Assembly: GCF_000423885.1 (NCBI RefSeq)
Contig: NZ_AUIV01000022.1
Coordinates: 11,396-75,395 of the forward strand
Reading direction: 5' to 3'
From: Thermomonas fusca DSM 15424
GTDB taxonomy: Bacteria > Pseudomonadota > Gammaproteobacteria > Xanthomonadales > Xanthomonadaceae
Length of the DNA: 64,000 nucleotides
Every line of letters starts with the position of its first letter. The first letter of the stretch is position 1. Shown in pieces: positions 28,328-36,549 of the stretch. The notes below the pieces were generated by a model. The model worked only from the letters and a program-made list of their open reading frames with translations, did no database searches and was not told where the DNA came from. The position numbers and the translations under genes were made by a program.

Positions 28328-29302
28328 ATGACCTTCCTGTTCCGCGATGCCGCTGGCGGGGCGCTATGCCCCCACGGAAGCGTGGTCTGCATCGGTGCGT
28401 TTGATGGCCTGCATCAGGGCCATCGCGCACTGGTCGGCCACGCGGTGGCGCGCGCGCGCGCGCTGGGCGTGCCGGCGGTGGCGCTGTCGTTCGAGCCGCT
28501 GCCGCGCGAACTGTTCGCCAGGGGTGCGCCGCCGCCGCGGCTGATGCTGCCGCGGGCCAAGCTGGAAGGGTTGTGCGCGCTGGGCTGCGATGGCGTCGGC
28601 CTGCTGCGCTTCAACGCCACGCTGGCGGCGATGTCCGCGGAGGACTTCGTGCGCCAGGTGCTGGTGGCGCGACTTGGGGTGCGTGAAGTCTGGGTCGGCC
28701 CCGGTTTCCATTTCGGCCGCGGCCGCGCCGGCGACATCGCGCTGCTGCGCGCGTTGGGCGAGGCGTGCGGCTTCACTGCGCACGAGATCGCGCCGGTGCA
28801 TGTCGACGGCGAGCGCGTCTCCAGCACCGCCATCCGCGCCGCACTGGCCAGCGGCGACTTCGCCCACGCCGCGCGCCTGCTCGGCCGGCCCTATGCAATT
28901 GGCGGACGGGTGGTACGCGGCCAGCAGCTGGGGCGCACCCTTGGCTATCCCACCGCCAACCTGCGCTACGGCGGCAAGACGCCGGCACTGCGCGGGATCT
29001 TTGCCACCTGGGTGCACGGGATCGGCGGGCGACCGTGGCCATCGGTGTCGAGCTTCGGCACCCGTCCTACGGTGGACGGGCAGGAGCCGCTGCTGGAAGC
29101 GCATCTGTTCGACTTCGAGGGCGACCTGTACGGGCGCCGGATCGAGGTCGAATTCGTCGCCCACCTGCGCGACGAAGAAAGATTCCCCGACCTGCCTTCG
29201 CTGGTGGCGCAGATGCACCACGACGACCAGCAGGCACGCACGATCCTCGTGGGAGCGCCTGCGGGCGCGACTGCTTTCCCCATTGCATCCTGTCGCGCCT
29301 GA
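28328..29302 (+). CDS. ribF: Bifunctional riboflavin kinase / FAD synthetase
   Basis: Converts riboflavin to FMN and FAD. The N-terminal FAD synthetase part has CIGAFDGLHQGHRAL (nucleotidyltransferase HxGH-type) and VRHILV-equivalent REVWVGPGFHFGRGRAGD. The C-terminal kinase part has GRTLGYPTANLRY and FGTRPTVDGQEPLLEAHLFDF. The last approximately 18 residues and the stop codon are encoded by a REP-like palindrome, so the native C-terminus has been replaced or extended by repeat sequence after HHDDQQAR. It precedes ileS, the conserved order. Confidence 0.95.
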   Translation: MTFLFRDAAGGALCPHGSVVCIGAFDGLHQGHRALVGHAVARARALGVPAVALSFEPLPRELFARGAPPPRLMLPRAKLEGLCALGCDGVGLLRFNATLAAMSAEDFVRQVLVARLGVREVWVGPGFHFGRGRAGDIALLRALGEACGFTAHEIAPVHVDGERVSSTAIRAALASGDFAHAARLLGRPYAIGGRVVRGQQLGRTLGYPTANLRYGGKTPALRGIFATWVHGIGGRPWPSVSSFGTRPTVDGQEPLLEAHLFDFEGDLYGRRIEVEFVAHLRDEERFPDLPSLVAQMHHDDQQARTILVGAPAGATAFPIASCRA

Positions 29303-29314
29303 AGGCGCTCCTAC
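29249..29314. repeat. REP-like inverted pair overlapping the ribF 3' end
   Basis: Two 23-base units face each other: GTGGGAGCGCCTGCGGGCGC plus GAC at 29249-29271, and its near-inverse GTCGCGCCTGAAGGCGCTCC plus TAC at 29292-29314, separated by 20 bases. Each unit is itself imperfectly palindromic (GAGCGCC/GGCGC). This is the form of REP/BIME elements common in xanthomonads and pseudomonads. The ribF stop codon lies inside the second unit. Confidence 0.8.
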
Positions 29315-29331
29315 AGTTCGAGAAGCCGTCC

Positions 29332-32193
29332 GTGACCGACAAGACCGACAAGCAAGAAAACCCCTACAAGGCCACCATCCTGCTGCCGGAGACCGCGTTC
29401 CCGATGCGCGGCGACCTGCCCAAGCGCGAACCGGAGATGCTGGCGCGCTGGGAATCCGAAGGCCTGTACGCGCAGATCCGCGAGGCGGCCAAGGGCCGTC
29501 CGCAGTTCGTGCTGCACGACGGCCCGCCGTATGCCAACGGCGCGATCCACCTGGGCCATGCGGTCAACAAGATCCTCAAGGACATCATCGTCAAGTCGAA
29601 GACGCTGGCCGGCTTCGACGCGCCCTACATCCCCGGTTGGGACTGCCACGGGCTGCCGATCGAGATCGCCATCGAGAAGAAGTTCGGCAAGGTCGGCGTG
29701 AAGCTCGACGCCGCCGCGTTCCGCCAGAAGTGCCGCGAATACGCGACCGAGCAGATCGAGGTGCAGCGCCGCGACTTCAAGCGCCTGGGCGTGCTGGGCG
29801 ACTGGGAACGGCCGTATCGCACGCTGGATTTCAAGTTCGAGGCCGATGAAATCCGCGCGCTGGCCAAGGTGGTGGACAACGGCCACCTGCTGCGCGGGGT
29901 GAAGCCGGTGTACTGGTGCTTCGACTGCGGCAGCGCGTTGGCCGAGGCGGAGATCGAATACCAGGACAAGACCTCGCCGGCGGTGGACGTGGCCTATGCC
30001 GCGCGCAACCCGCAGCAGGTCAGCCGCGCCTTCAGCAGCGAGTTGCCGGAAGGCGTGGAGGTGGCCATCCCGATCTGGACCACTACCCCGTGGACGCTGC
30101 CGGCCTCGCTGGCGATCTCGCTGGGGCCGGAGCTGGACTACGTGCTGGTGGAAGGCCCGGCCAAGGGCGACGGCACGCGCCGTTGGCTGGTGCTGGCCGA
30201 AGCGCTGGCGGAAAAAGCCTTGCAGCGCTATGGCGTGGAGGCGGTGAGCATCCTCGGTCGCGCCCAGGGCGAGAAGCTCGAGGGCCTGCTGTTCGCGCAT
30301 CCGTTCTACGCCGGGCGCGATATCCCGGTGCTGCTGGGCGACCACGTCAGCGCCGAAGACGGCACCGGCGCCGTGCACACCGCGCCGGGCCATGGCCAGG
30401 AGGACTTCGTGGTCGGCCAGAAATACGGCCTGGTCGAGAAGTACACCGCGGCGCAGCTCAACCCGGTGGACGGCCGCGGCGTGTACCTGCCATCGACGCC
30501 GCCGGCCGGCGATGTCGACCTGACCCAGCTGCACGTGTGGAAGGCCAACGACGCCCTCGTCGACGTGCTGCGCGGCAATGGCGCGCTGCTGGCGTTCGCG
30601 CCGCTCAAGCACAGCTATCCGCACTGCTGGCGGCACAAGACCCCGATCGCGTTCCGCGCCACCCCGCAGTGGTTCATCTCGATGGAGCAGGCCCACCTGC
30701 GCCGCGACGCGCTGGCGGCCATCGAAACGGTGAAGTGGTATCCCGAATGGGGCCAGGCGCGCATCGCCGGCATGGTCGAGGGCCGCCCGGACTGGACGAT
30801 TTCGCGCCAGCGCACCTGGGGCGTGCCGATCGCGCTGTTCGTGCATCGCGAGACCGGCGACATCCATCCGCGCAGCGTCGAGCTGATGCGGCAGGTGGCC
30901 GAGCGGGTGGAAGAAGCCGGCGTCGACGCCTGGTATTCGCTGGACGCCGCGGAGCTGCTGGGCAGCGATGCGAAGGACTACGACAGGATCACCGACATCC
31001 TCGACGTCTGGTTCGATTCCGGCGTCACCCACGAGGGCGTGCTGCTGGAGCGCGGCCTGGGCAAGCCGGCCGATCTGTACCTCGAGGGCTCCGACCAGCA
31101 TCGCGGCTGGTTCCAGAGCTCGCTGCTGACCGGCGTTGCCATCGACAACGCTGCGCCGTACAGGCAGTGCCTGACCCACGGCTTCACCGTGGACGAGCAC
31201 GGCCGCAAGATGTCGAAGTCGCTGGGCAACGGCATCGAGCCGCAGGAAATCATGAAGACGCTGGGCGCGGACATCCTGCGCCTGTGGATCGCCAGCGCCG
31301 ACTACAGCAACGAGATGTCGCTGTCGAAGGAGATCCTCAAGCGCAACGCCGACGCCTATCGCCGCATCCGCAATACCGCGCGCTTCCTGCTGGGCAACCT
31401 GCACGGCTTCGACCCGGCGCGCGACCTGCTGGCGCCGGACGACATGGTGGCGCTGGACCGCTGGATCGTGCACCGGGCCTGGCAGGTGCAGGAGGAGATC
31501 GCCGCGGCCTATGCGAACTACGATTTCGCCGCGGTGGTGCAGGCGCTGATGAATTTCTGCAGCGTCGACCTGGGTTCGCTGTACCTGGACGTCACCAAGG
31601 ATCGCCTGTACACCATGCGCAAGGACTCGCGCGGCCGGCGCAGCGCGCAGTCGGCGATGTACCGCATCGCCGAGGGCTTCGTGCGCTGGATCGCGCCGGT
31701 GCTCAGCTTCACCGCCGACGAAATGTGGGCGTACCTGCCCGGCGGGCATCCCGGCAACGTGCTGTTCACCACCTGGTACGACGGCCTGGCGCCGTTGCCG
31801 GACGATGCCGCGCTGTCCGCCAAGGACTTCGAGGGCTTGCTGGAGCTGCGCGAGCAGGTGACCCGCGCGCTGGAGCCGATGCGCGCCGCCGGGCAGATCG
31901 GCGCCGCGCTGGAAGCCGAGATCGAACTGCGCTGCAGCGTGGCCGACCAGAACTGGCTGTCGCCGCTGGCCGACGAGCTGCGCTTCCTGCTGATCAGCGG
32001 CGACGTGAAGGTGGTGCCGGACACGGAGGCGAAGGGCGTGATCGGCGTGTTCGCCCAGCCCACCACCAAGCCCAAGTGCGTGCGCTGCTGGCACCACCGC
32101 GAGGACGTCGGCGCGCACGCCGCGCATCCGCTTCTGTGCGGGCGCTGCGTGGCGAACGTGGACGGCCCGGGCGAAGAGAGGAAGTGGTTCTGA
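29332..32193 (+). CDS. ileS: Isoleucyl-tRNA synthetase
   Basis: Class I aminoacyl-tRNA synthetase, 953 residues. HIGH-type motif: PYANGAIHLGHAVNKILKD; KMSKS motif: KMSKSLGNGIEPQEIMKTLG; the editing domain includes TTPWTLPASLA and GTGAVHTAPGHG. The C-terminal zinc site is present (CVRCWHHREDVG and CGRCVANV). The start is taken as GTG at 29332, which begins TDKTDKQENPYKATILLPET as expected for the family; the ribosome binding site is weak (GAGAAG). The stop overlaps the lspA start. Confidence 0.97.
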   Translation: MTDKTDKQENPYKATILLPETAFPMRGDLPKREPEMLARWESEGLYAQIREAAKGRPQFVLHDGPPYANGAIHLGHAVNKILKDIIVKSKTLAGFDAPYIPGWDCHGLPIEIAIEKKFGKVGVKLDAAAFRQKCREYATEQIEVQRRDFKRLGVLGDWERPYRTLDFKFEADEIRALAKVVDNGHLLRGVKPVYWCFDCGSALAEAEIEYQDKTSPAVDVAYAARNPQQVSRAFSSELPEGVEVAIPIWTTTPWTLPASLAISLGPELDYVLVEGPAKGDGTRRWLVLAEALAEKALQRYGVEAVSILGRAQGEKLEGLLFAHPFYAGRDIPVLLGDHVSAEDGTGAVHTAPGHGQEDFVVGQKYGLVEKYTAAQLNPVDGRGVYLPSTPPAGDVDLTQLHVWKANDALVDVLRGNGALLAFAPLKHSYPHCWRHKTPIAFRATPQWFISMEQAHLRRDALAAIETVKWYPEWGQARIAGMVEGRPDWTISRQRTWGVPIALFVHRETGDIHPRSVELMRQVAERVEEAGVDAWYSLDAAELLGSDAKDYDRITDILDVWFDSGVTHEGVLLERGLGKPADLYLEGSDQHRGWFQSSLLTGVAIDNAAPYRQCLTHGFTVDEHGRKMSKSLGNGIEPQEIMKTLGADILRLWIASADYSNEMSLSKEILKRNADAYRRIRNTARFLLGNLHGFDPARDLLAPDDMVALDRWIVHRAWQVQEEIAAAYANYDFAAVVQALMNFCSVDLGSLYLDVTKDRLYTMRKDSRGRRSAQSAMYRIAEGFVRWIAPVLSFTADEMWAYLPGGHPGNVLFTTWYDGLAPLPDDAALSAKDFEGLLELREQVTRALEPMRAAGQIGAALEAEIELRCSVADQNWLSPLADELRFLLISGDVKVVPDTEAKGVIGVFAQPTTKPKCVRCWHHREDVGAHAAHPLLCGRCVANVDGPGEERKWF

Positions 32194-32690
32194 TGGCGTC
32201 GGTCAAGCCCAACGCGCTTCCATGGCTGGCCGTTTCGGTCATCGTCCTCGTCCTCGACCAGTGGTCCAAGGCCTGGGTGCTGGCGTCGCTGCCGGAATAC
32301 ACCGCGGTGCCGGTGATCGACGGCTTCTGGAACTGGTATCGCACCTACAACACCGGCGCGGCATTCAGCTTCCTTGCCGACGCCGGCGGCTGGCAGAAGT
32401 ACTTCTTCATGGTGCTGGCGTTCGCCATCAGCGGGCTGATGGCGTGGATGCTGGCGAAGACGCAGCGCGGCGACTGGAAGCAGGCGCTGCCGCTGTCGCT
32501 GGTGATCGGCGGCGCGATCGGCAACGTGATCGACCGCTTCCTGCATGGCCACGTGGTCGACTTCATCCAGTGGCATGTGGGCCAGCACTACTGGCCGGCG
32601 TTCAACATCGCCGACTGCGCGGTGGTGGGCGGGGCGATCGGCGTCGCGCTGTTCGGCCTGCTGGGCGGCAAGCCAAAGGCCGCAGGGTAG
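32193..32690 (+). CDS. lspA: Lipoprotein signal peptidase
   Basis: Inner-membrane aspartic protease that cleaves signal peptides of diacylated prolipoproteins. The 165-residue protein has four helices. The catalytic aspartates lie in GGAIGNVIDRFLHGHVVDF and AFNIADCAVVGG, and the YRTYNTGAAFSFL motif is conserved. The ATG at 32193 overlaps the ileS TGA (TGATG), so it is translationally coupled. No fkpB gene lies between lspA and ispH, unlike in E. coli. Confidence 0.97.
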   Translation: MASVKPNALPWLAVSVIVLVLDQWSKAWVLASLPEYTAVPVIDGFWNWYRTYNTGAAFSFLADAGGWQKYFFMVLAFAISGLMAWMLAKTQRGDWKQALPLSLVIGGAIGNVIDRFLHGHVVDFIQWHVGQHYWPAFNIADCAVVGGAIGVALFGLLGGKPKAAG

Positions 32691-32699
32691 AATCGGCGC

Positions 32700-33650
32700 A
32701 TGGATGTCCTGCTTGCCAACCCGCGCGGCTTCTGCGCCGGCGTCGACCGCGCCATCGAGATCGTCAAGCGCACGCTGGAAGTGTTCGGCGCGCCGATCTA
32801 CGTGCGCCATGAAGTGGTCCACAACAAGTTCGTGGTCGATGACCTGAAGGCGCGCGGCGCTATCTTCGTCGAGGAGCTGGACGAGGTGCCGGATGGCGCC
32901 ACCGTCATCTTCAGCGCCCATGGCGTGTCGCAGGCGGTGCGCACGGAGGCCGAGCGGCGCGGGCTGAAGGTGTTCGACGCCACCTGCCCGCTGGTGACCA
33001 AGGTGCATCTGGAAGTCAGCCGCACCAGCCGGCGCGGCCGCGACATGGTCCTGATCGGCCATGCCGGGCATCCCGAGGTCGAAGGCACGATGGGCCAGTG
33101 GCGCGAAGACGGTGAGGCGGGCCAGATCCACCTGGTCGAGGACATCGACGATGTGGCCGCGCTGGAGCTCAGGCAGCCCGACAACTGCGCCTACACCACC
33201 CAGACCACCCTGAGCGTGGACGACACCCGCGACATCATCGCCGCGCTCCGGGCCCGCCTCCCGAACATCCAGGGACCGAAGCACGACGACATCTGCTACG
33301 CCACCCAGAACCGCCAGGACGCGGTGCGCGACCTGGTGCGCGGCGGCTGCGACGCGGTGCTGGTGGTCGGCTCGCCCAACAGCTCCAATTCCAACCGCCT
33401 GCGCGAGCTGGCCCAGCGCGAAGGTGCGGCGTCGTGGCTGATCGACAATGCCGACCAGATCGACCCGGCCTGGGTCAGCGGCCACAAGCGCATCGGCGTG
33501 ACCGCTGGCGCCTCCGCCCCGGAAGTGCTGGTGCAGGGCGTGCTGGCGCGCCTGCATGCGCTGGGCGCCGGCGACGTGCGCGAGCTGCGCGGCGAACCGG
33601 AAAGCATGGTGTTCGCGCTGCCCAAGGAACTGCGCCAGCTGGCGCCGTGA
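32700..33650 (+). CDS. ispH: 4-hydroxy-3-methylbut-2-enyl diphosphate reductase
   Basis: Last enzyme of the MEP isoprenoid pathway, making IPP and DMAPP using a [4Fe-4S] cluster. The three cluster cysteines are in NPRGFCAGVDRAIEIV, DATCPLVTKVHLEV and RGGCDAVLVVGSPNSSNS. Conserved HEVVHNKFVVDDL and GHAGHPEVEGTMGQW are also present. The length of 316 residues is normal. It ends the ileS-lspA-ispH group and is followed by tRNA-Thr. Confidence 0.97.
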   Translation: MDVLLANPRGFCAGVDRAIEIVKRTLEVFGAPIYVRHEVVHNKFVVDDLKARGAIFVEELDEVPDGATVIFSAHGVSQAVRTEAERRGLKVFDATCPLVTKVHLEVSRTSRRGRDMVLIGHAGHPEVEGTMGQWREDGEAGQIHLVEDIDDVAALELRQPDNCAYTTQTTLSVDDTRDIIAALRARLPNIQGPKHDDICYATQNRQDAVRDLVRGGCDAVLVVGSPNSSNSNRLRELAQREGAASWLIDNADQIDPAWVSGHKRIGVTAGASAPEVLVQGVLARLHALGAGDVRELRGEPESMVFALPKELRQLAP

Positions 33651-33678
33651 CCCGGCAGCCGCTACAATCGCCGGCCAC

Positions 33679-33754
33679 GCCGGAGTAGCTCAGTTGGTAG
33701 AGCACGTCATTCGTAATGATGGGGTCGTAGGTTCGATTCCTATCTCCGGCACCA
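33679..33754 (+). tRNA. tRNA-Thr(CGU)
   Basis: A 76-base cloverleaf with acceptor stem GCCGGAG/CTCCGGC, D-loop AGCTCAGTTGGTAGAGC, anticodon arm around CATTCGTAATG (anticodon CGT, reading ACG), T-arm GTAGGTTCGATTCCTAT and an encoded CCA end. TACAAT at 33663-33668 is a likely -10 element. A strong terminator follows nine bases later, so it is a single-gene transcript. Confidence 0.97.
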
Positions 33755-33762
33755 GCAGCAAC

Positions 33763-33792
33763 AAAAAAGCCGCCCTTCGGGGCGGCTTTTTT
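33763..33792. terminator. Bidirectional terminator after tRNA-Thr
   Basis: Stem AAAAAAGCCGCCC / GGGCGGCTTTTTT closed by a TTCG-type loop. It can serve the tRNA on the plus strand and the convergent calcium-loop gene on the minus strand. Confidence 0.92.
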
Positions 33793-33818
33793 GTTCGTGG
33801 GCTTCCGGAACGTCGCGG

Positions 33819-34961
33819 CTACACCATCAGGTCGATCTGCTGCAGCGTGCCGGCGCCGCCGTCCTCGCGCAGGTACAGGCCGCTGGCCCGTACCGCGCCC
33901 TCCAGCGCGTTGGCGCCGTCCTTGAGTGCGAACGGGGTGTCCGCGTTGCCCAGGTAGATCGCACCGACGCCGTGCCGCAGCAGGCCCTGCAGGCTGTCCT
34001 TTCCGTCGCCGCCGCGGGTCCAGACCAGCAGCCGGTCGAACACCGCATCGTTCTGGTCGATCCAGCCGTTGCCGTCGCCGTCGTGCTGCGCCAGGTCGGC
34101 GAAGCCGTCGCTGCTCTGGGCGCCGAACAGTTCGCGGCCGTCGTTGATCCGGCCATCGCCGTTGTGGTCCAGCGCGATGAAGCCGCTGCCGGGGGCGACG
34201 AAGCGCATGGCGTCGGCGGTGCCATCGACATCCAGGTCGAACTTGAACGTGGTCTGGGCCAGTTGCGCGGCGGTGCCGTTGAAGTTGATCACCAGCGGGT
34301 CCTTCAGCGCGTCGCCGGCGCGCACCGACAGGCTGGTGTGGCTGAGGAACTCGCGGCTCATGTTCAACTCCAGCGCCAGCCGGATTTCCTTGCCGTCGGC
34401 GGTGCGCACGACCCCCTGCGCGGTGAATTGGCTGGCCTCGCTTTCGTAGTGGACTTCCTCCAGCGAGTAGGTCGCGCCCCAGCCGGCGCGGCCGTTGCCG
34501 ACGGCGGCTTGCTGGGTTGCGCCCTGACGCGCGGCGGCGTCGGTCAGCGCCTGCGGCGGCGCCGTGTCGGCGCCCGCAGTGCCCAGTTCGCCGACGTCCA
34601 CCACCTCGACCTTGCGCCCGGTGAGCTGCTCCACTAGCAGGCGCAGCAGGGTGACCTTGAGCTCGCCGATGTCTTCCGCGTCGGCATCCACCTCGCTGGC
34701 GGCCGCGGCGGCATCCACCGCGACCGGCGGCGACTGCGGCAGGCCCATCGGTGGCCCTATCGGCGGGCGCAGCGCCTCCTGGCTCAGGGTCAGGCGGGTG
34801 GTGCCGGCCTGCAGGCGCAGCGACTCGCTGGTGGATTCCAGCTGGACCTGCGTGCGGCCATTCGGCCCGTCACGCCAAGCATTGAGGGACTCATGGCGGC
34901 GCTGGTACTCCAGCGAGGCATGGCTGCCGGTGAGTTGCAGGTTGGAGCCGGTGATGATCAT
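33819..34961 (-). CDS. Putative calcium-binding protein with dockerin/EF-type loops
   Basis: A 380-residue protein without a clear signal peptide. The N-terminal third is charged and Pro/Ala-rich. The C-terminal part carries acidic calcium-type loops: DLDVDG at 242-247, DHNGDGRINDGRELFG at 265-280 and DGDGNGWIDQNDAVFD at 294-309, followed by LLVWTRGGDGKDSLQGLL. Similar proteins are common in gammaproteobacteria and often labelled calcium-binding or VCBS-like; their function is unknown and non-classical export is possible. The ATG at 34961 (MIITGSNLQLTG) matches the family start. A longer open frame to 36563 is antisense to radA and rejected. Confidence 0.8.
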   Translation of the reverse strand: MIITGSNLQLTGSHASLEYQRRHESLNAWRDGPNGRTQVQLESTSESLRLQAGTTRLTLSQEALRPPIGPPMGLPQSPPVAVDAAAAASEVDADAEDIGELKVTLLRLLVEQLTGRKVEVVDVGELGTAGADTAPPQALTDAAARQGATQQAAVGNGRAGWGATYSLEEVHYESEASQFTAQGVVRTADGKEIRLALELNMSREFLSHTSLSVRAGDALKDPLVINFNGTAAQLAQTTFKFDLDVDGTADAMRFVAPGSGFIALDHNGDGRINDGRELFGAQSSDGFADLAQHDGDGNGWIDQNDAVFDRLLVWTRGGDGKDSLQGLLRHGVGAIYLGNADTPFALKDGANALEGAVRASGLYLREDGGAGTLQQIDLMV

Positions 34962-35120
34962 TGGCGTCACGGGGTGGGGGAGCCCACTGACGTTAGCGGC
35001 CGGGTGGCGGGGAAGTTGAGTGGCTTCCCGCAAGCCCGGATTTGAATCGCGAACGAGCGCGTCGCGGCCGGTGCGACCCGCGCCCGCTAAAGTGGCGGCA
35101 TCCCGATTGCCGAGCCGCCG

Positions 35121-36527
35121 ATGTCCAAGCCCGCCGCAAGCCCTTCCACCACCAAGCGCCGCAGCGCCTATGTCTGTGCCGAATGCGGCGCCGATTACGC
35201 CAAGTGGCAGGGCCAGTGCGAGGCCTGCGGGGCGTGGAACACGCTGGTCGAGATCGCCCTGGAAACCACGGCGCAGGCCAAATCGCCGGCGTCGCGCCGC
35301 AGCGGCTGGGCCGGTAAGGTGGACGCGCCGAAGATCATGGCGCTGGCGGACGTGCAGCTGGACGCGCGCGCGCGCGCCTCGACCGGCATCGGCGAATTCG
35401 ACCGGGTGCTGGGCGGCGGGCTGGCCGAGGGCGCGGTGGTGCTGGTGGGCGGCGATCCCGGCATCGGCAAGTCCACCCTGCTGCTGCAGGCGTTGGCGCA
35501 GATGGCGCCTACCTGGCCCGGCCTGTATGTGACCGGCGAGGAATCGCTGGCGCAGGTGGCCGGGCGCGCGCAACGGTTGGGGCTGCCGCTGGAAGGCCTG
35601 AAGGCGCTGGCGGAAACCTGCGTGGAGCGCATTCTCGAACACGCCATTGCCGCCAAGCCGCGCTTGCTGATCGCCGACTCCATCCAGACCCTGTGGACGG
35701 ACACCCTGACCGCCGCGCCCGGGTCGGTGTCGCAGGTGCGCGAGTCGGCCGCCCGGCTGGTGCGCTATGCCAAGGAAACCGGGACCGCGGTGTTCCTGGT
35801 CGGGCACGTCACCAAGGAGGGCGGCATCGCCGGTCCGCGCGTGCTGGAGCACATGGTGGATGCGGTGCTGTATTTCGAGGGCGATTCCGGCAGCCGCTTC
35901 CGGGTGCTGCGCGCGTTCAAGAACCGCTTTGGCGCAGTCAACGAGCTGGGCGTGTTCGCGATGTCCGACGGCGGCCTGCGCGAAGTCTCCAATCCCTCCG
36001 CGATCTTCCTGTCCGGCACCGGCGCGCCGCAGCCTGGCAGCTGCGTGATGGTCACGCGCGAGGGCACGCGGCCGCTGCTGGTGGAGGTGCAGGCGCTGGT
36101 GGATGCGTCGCCACTGTCCAATCCCCGCCGCGTCGTGGTGGGGCTCGAGGGCAACCGGCTGGCCATGCTGCTGGCGGTGCTGCACCGCCACGGCGGGGTG
36201 ATGGTGGGCGACCAGGACGTGTTCGTGAACGTGGTCGGCGGCATCCGCGTGCAGGAAACCGCGGCCGACCTGCCGGTGCTGCTGGCGGTGCTGTCCTCGC
36301 TGCGCGATGCGCCGCTGGCCGACAAGACGATTGCCTTCGGCGAAGTAGGCCTGAGCGGCGAAATCCGGCCGGTACCCAATGGCGAGGAGCGGCTGAAGGA
36401 AGCGGCGACCCACGGTTTCAAGCGTGCCATCGTCCCCAAGGCGAATGCGCCCAAGTCGGGCAACTACAAGGGCATGCAGGTGGTGGCGGTGGAACGGCTG
36501 GCGGATGCGCTGGAAGTAGCCGGGTAA
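35121..36527 (+). CDS. radA: DNA repair protein RadA
   Basis: RecA-like ATPase that processes recombination intermediates and promotes branch migration. The N-terminal zinc finger is CAECGADYAKWQGQCEACGAW; Walker A is GGDPGIGKSTLLLQA; the RadA-specific KNRFGAVNELGVFAM motif follows; and the C-terminal Lon-like domain includes ADLPVLLAVLSSLRDAPL and FGEVGLSGEIRPV. At 468 residues it is full length. It is divergent from the calcium-loop gene. Confidence 0.97.
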   Translation: MSKPAASPSTTKRRSAYVCAECGADYAKWQGQCEACGAWNTLVEIALETTAQAKSPASRRSGWAGKVDAPKIMALADVQLDARARASTGIGEFDRVLGGGLAEGAVVLVGGDPGIGKSTLLLQALAQMAPTWPGLYVTGEESLAQVAGRAQRLGLPLEGLKALAETCVERILEHAIAAKPRLLIADSIQTLWTDTLTAAPGSVSQVRESAARLVRYAKETGTAVFLVGHVTKEGGIAGPRVLEHMVDAVLYFEGDSGSRFRVLRAFKNRFGAVNELGVFAMSDGGLREVSNPSAIFLSGTGAPQPGSCVMVTREGTRPLLVEVQALVDASPLSNPRRVVVGLEGNRLAMLLAVLHRHGGVMVGDQDVFVNVVGGIRVQETAADLPVLLAVLSSLRDAPLADKTIAFGEVGLSGEIRPVPNGEERLKEAATHGFKRAIVPKANAPKSGNYKGMQVVAVERLADALEVAG

Positions 36528-36549
36528 ACAGGCGGCCGGGGCTGGATGC

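Noticed and set aside
29303..29331. T-box or other leader regulation of ileS
   Set aside because: The spacer is only 29 bases and is occupied by the end of the REP-like repeat, far too short for a T-box, which would also be unusual in this group.
29311..32127. 938-residue minus-strand frame across ileS
   Set aside because: Antisense shadow of ileS; composition is repetitive His/Arg/Gln and no domain is visible.
33679..33792. tRNA-Thr as an integration site of a genomic island
   Set aside because: No integrase, no repeat of the tRNA 3' end and no atypical genes follow; a terminator and ordinary chromosomal genes do.
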